From Paralvinella palmiformis (Eukaryota; Annelida; Polychaeta; Terebellida; Alvinellidae): a DNA stretch of 64,000 nt. The stretch lies in assembly GCA_025642065.1 (NCBI GenBank), contig JAODUP010000487.1, positions 186,001-250,000 of the forward strand. The letters run 5' to 3'. The notes under the pieces were generated by a model, which did no database searches, was not told the DNA's origin, and saw nothing but the letters and a program-made list of their open reading frames with translations. Numbering within the stretch: the stretch's first letter is position 1; each line of letters opens with the position of its first letter. Position numbers and translations under genes: made by a program. Of the stretch, positions 34,817 through 64,000 are shown piece by piece.

Positions 34817-36462
34817 ACAGTATATGTGTAACAAAGGTTCATATATCATTATAGGTATAAAAAATTACATTTCATGTTTTGACAGTAACAAGAGTATACA
34901 TCATAACTGTATCTAATTAAATAAACCTATAAGATACACCCATGTGACCACTTCTACCTAAATAAATGAACAAAAACTGAACAATATTTTATGCTACCGA
35001 CAAGATAATAAAAGTTAAGGAAGAAAATGCTGAAAACAGTAGAACTAAGACTGAATGTTTACAACATGACATAAAACCTGGACAAGTTCAAGAGAAAATA
35101 ACGTGTTCTAAATTATTGGTACAGCAAGATCAATTAATTTATTATTATTATTACCTTGTTCAGCTGTGAAATATTGGGAGACAAAATGACACAAGAAGAC
35201 AAATCTGAGTTAACAGACTACGAGAAGACAGTTTTCTGTTGTAAATGATGGTTGGATGTATGTCAATATAGTGCTCATCGCCAACCATGATATGTCGGAA
35301 AAACCAATTGTGAGCTGACGTGTGAAAAATATCGACTCTCTTTTGTTATAAATACAGGAGTACACGTGAACAGTAATTTTACACTTATATAAAAATACCA
35401 GTAAAACAGCTGCTTGCCTTCCAACCTGTTTGGATCAATTATGGATCATATACTACTAATAGCCATTTCATGATTGATAGATTTTATTAATGAAGAAAAA
35501 CGGCATGAATGTCACGTCAATTTGGAATTTCTCGCCATCCAACTATAACCGTTCAAGCATAGTGTGTTATGACAGGAAAATTTGTTCCCCTCGGTGTAGT
35601 CCCATGATAAAGTTTTCACACACGCATGCACACACACACACACACAAGCTTAATCCCCAAAGAAGTCTTGCCCGTTCATTAAACAAAATCAAACCACTAT
35701 TTATTTTAGTTTACCAGTTACTCAGCATGCAAAACATTTTCTGCTGTTTCTGACAATATCCACGAGAAATGATAACAATAACTAAAGACAGTTAAGAGAT
35801 GGCTATTTTTCATTCCTCCGTGATAAACTGACTGATGTAGGATGAATCAACGTCACACATAAATCCCATAGCTTCACTTAGTGTCTGCATTATGAGACAA
35901 ATCTCCAAATAACCGATTATTTATCATTTATGTCCATAATGCGATATCTATTCAAGTATCTGATATTATCTATACTGGAACATCTTTGATATTTTATTTC
36001 AGATACTGTTACTTGAGCAGTTCTATTACTCTGCTGTCCCTCGATGACTGCACATTGTATAAAGAGACCTTCATAAAGAAAGACGTGAATATATTAGACT
36101 AGCCACCCGTGCCGACCTTTAAAATATTTAATACTCATCCCAATTTATTATCATGGCACTTGAAAGATAATTAATCATATTAAATATCACATTCAGGTTA
36201 AGTCAAGCATTTCATTTGTGCAAAAAAGATTATTAAGTGTCACTGGCTACAAAGAATGAAAAAAGGTCATATGTCTAGCCTGTGCAGAGCCTGTACAGTG
36301 CACAATAACATAAGGGTGTGTCTAGCAATTAATATATGAATCCTGTGAGCTGAGCATGAATAGTGTGTTGTTTGTGCAACACATTCTGGCAAGAAGCCCA
36401 TGCTTCTTAAACACGTGCAGTTCCTCCAACTTCTCGTTCAACCCCCAACCACGACGTGAAGT

Positions 36463-61690
<25,228 letters not shown>

Positions 61691-63051
61691 TCATTCATTC
61701 ATTCATTTGTCGAGCCTCGTTCTGCGGTCGATTGACGTCACGACGACCCGCTTCGGCTATTTAGATATGACGTTAAATTTATTTTTAGATCACTATGCCC
61801 GCGACTATATGTCGTTCAATGGATTCCGGTTGATATAAGAAGGACGAGCGAAATACGGGCTAGGCTTGTGTATAAGAGTTAGAGGCGAGGCGAAGGACCG
61901 GCTCTCTGTGTCAGTGTGTGTGTGTGTGTATGTGATACGAGTCGAGGATTAATACATAAGGCGACGGGCGGAGTGTCGGAGGAGGATCTGTGTATGTGTA
62001 AAGACTATTTACGTATACGCCATTTGTCAATAAGGTAATCCGTTCAGATATATGTGACAGTTTTGAATTTCTTGGAGTGTTTCACTGTTTGGAATGTGTT
62101 TCTTGGCTCGGATGTGTGTTTGTGTATGCGTGTTTGTGTGTCAGATGTTTGCTTCAACGGCCGAAACTGGAAACCAGGCAGATATGTAACTTGTACGCGT
62201 TTGTTATTAATGGTGATATTGTCACAACACGACCATCCACTGAATCTTTCTCTCTGTCTCTCTCTCTCTCTCTGTGACACAATTAATTGATCCAGTTTCT
62301 TGTGTTACACTCCCATTTAAGTAAGACGACTGTTGATCGGGATCCACCTGTTGGTCGAGGTCGTGTCTAACTGGACGAATTGTAATTTTGATCATACTGC
62401 TATATACCCTAAAGTTAGGTATATATATATATATATATATAGTTGATACATTTTCAGAAGTACTGTAACACTTCCTCATCTGGACCGATCTACACTTTCT
62501 GTCCTGGATACGTTTTTTTCTTCTTTCTGTGATCGATGTTCAAGATGTATCGCTGTCGCCTATTGGCTGGTTTCTGTATGTTCTTATAATTGGCTACCAG
62601 TCCTCTCATCCAGGGGCGTAGATCCAGGTGGGCCGGGAGGATTAACGGATGGCTGTCGGAGATGATCGACGTGCGTGTGTAATATCTCTGCCCTCGTGAC
62701 ACCAACACCTCGATCCATATAGTCAAACGGGGGGGGGGGGTTCTTTGGGCTGCTACTGTTACTGCTCTCTCTCTCTCTCTCTCTCTGTATCTCATGTAGG
62801 TGCAGATACACCATAATTATTATTATCCATTTCAGTATGGTCATTTAATGTACACAGATTGTGTGTGTGTGGTTTTCTATGTTATTATTTATTTATTGAA
62901 TTAATTATTAATCAGTGATTATAGATCATCAATATACAAACAGTGTGTTTTTAATATTATTCTATTGAACACTGTACTTTATAAAATTATAAAACTCTAT
63001 TATATTGAATAAACCTAAGTGTAATGTGGATATTTTTTTCTTCATAAGTTA

Positions 63052-63192
63052 CAGTTAATCTGTATAATCAGGTAATATGTATATTACCTGAAGTATTCAG
63101 GTAATCTCTCTATTGCTAGCTGAAATTTAATACAGATTACGTGAAAATTTCAGCTAATATACATATTACCTGGTTATAGTTATACAGATTAT
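63052..63192. mobile_element. Foldback MITE, copy 2
   Basis: It shares the first 36 bp or so with the copy at 34668 (TTAATCTGTATAATCAGGTA and TATGTATATTACCTGA). Its arms are more diverged around the core GCTAGCTGAAATTTAATACA. Confidence 0.68.
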
Positions 63193-63547
63193 TTGTAACA
63201 TATATAAAGTGATGTTCAGGAGCATTGCATATAGATAATTCAGTGTTTATTTTGGAATAAACAAGCAGTGTCCAATCCGAAGGATGTGCGATGGATCAAT
63301 CTCAATAGGGATGTTTGCAAGAGAAAACTCAATCAGCAAATTTGGCCATTCTGGTGGGGTAATGCAAACCTCCTGACCGTGAGGTTGAATCCAGCTCATA
63401 CCGGTATTAGTAGACTTTGTTTCCCTGGGGAGTCACCCCTTAGTCATATGTTACAATTGTGATCAGCACAACCAACAAATTCATTACAGAAAAGCACAGT
63501 TTCTGTGCTCACATTCTGTTCTGAGTACTGATTCATACTGAAACATT

Positions 63548-63550
<3 letters not shown>

Positions 63551-63620
<70 letters not shown>
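63551..63620. repeat. CA microsatellite, 70 bp
   Basis: An uninterrupted CA run in the upstream flank of the WD40 gene. Confidence 0.95.
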
Positions 63621-63627
<7 letters not shown>

Positions 63628-64000
63628 TATTAAACATTCATCCAATGAAATGGATTGTACATCACTATATCAGTATTCAGTATGTACTGAAAAAGATCAA
63701 TGTTCACTGTCAAAATTTATGTTTACACAAGTGACATTTAACACACGTTAGAGAAATTCTTCAATTTTTGGCTATAAATTAATGAACTGTTTTCTTTGTT
63801 GATTTGTTTTTCTAATTATCTCTCAACAATGTGTCATGGAGCCTTTTTACAGTGAAGCCATGAAGGGGATATCACCTAATTACCTTTATAGCATGAACTG
63901 ACCCCGGTTGACCTATTTACCATGACGGCTGTATTCTGATACAAATACATGATATGATATATTTGATTTGATATGATTTATTCAGATCTTTATATGTTAC

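Larger units (their letters stand above)
26940..36460. other. Intergenic stretch between the lipase and WD40 genes
   Basis: The lipase 5' flank and the WD40 3' flank meet here. Between them are SINEs, MITE-like elements and TA runs. The ORFs present (e.g. 29669-30043) have AT-driven composition and no motifs. No gene is supported. Confidence 0.6.

Noticed and set aside
63268..63462. A 64-codon + strand ORF with several Trp residues
   Set aside because: It reads somewhat like protein but has no splice sites, motif or neighbouring exons to support it.

Overview
This window is eukaryotic, metazoan DNA: AT-rich, intron-rich, with GT-AG introns and no operons. It is crowded with tRNA-derived SINEs, short inverted-repeat elements and long dinucleotide microsatellites. 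The gene and SINE style suggests a lophotrochozoan, probably a marine mollusc, but nothing here fixes the species. Nothing prokaryotic is visible, and there is no CRISPR array or real rRNA or tRNA gene.

Three genes can be supported by joining exons whose splice phases match. (1) On the + strand at 8101-15875 lie the last three exons of a gene whose 5' part was not found. Its product ends in a globular domain, two short Gly-Pro-Gly segments and a Cys-Gly tail. (2) On the - strand at 26937-21051 is a complete seven-exon gene for a secreted pancreatic-lipase-like hydrolase of 332 residues. Its signal peptide, Ser-Asp-His triad and cysteines are all present, but it has almost no lid. (3) On the - strand at about 61690-36463 is a 25-kb gene for a WD40 beta-propeller protein, modelled as 13 exons and 326 residues. 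Its first exon and one micro-exon are tentative. A CpG-containing stretch around 61.5-62.0 kb is the probable promoter.

Layout: 1-8100 holds repeats, including a 42-bp minisatellite duplicated together with its flank (about 2490-4489), and no gene I can support. 8101-15875 is gene 1. 15876-21050 is gene-poor, with SINE fragments. 21051-26937 is gene 2. 26938-36462 is intergenic, with SINEs and several inverted-repeat elements. 36463-61690 is gene 3; its introns carry SINEs, a nearly perfect 66-bp minisatellite (42000-42660), a 104-bp CA run and MITE-like elements. 61700-64000 is upstream sequence with no supported gene, although a divergent transcript is possible.

The three genes show no functional link. 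The most notable items are the Gly/Cys-tailed protein, the nearly lidless lipase, a micro-exon in gene 3 with a stop-introducing alternative acceptor, the two minisatellites, and several inverted-repeat elements with copies inside the window. All gene models are hand-built from sequence without transcript or homology searches.
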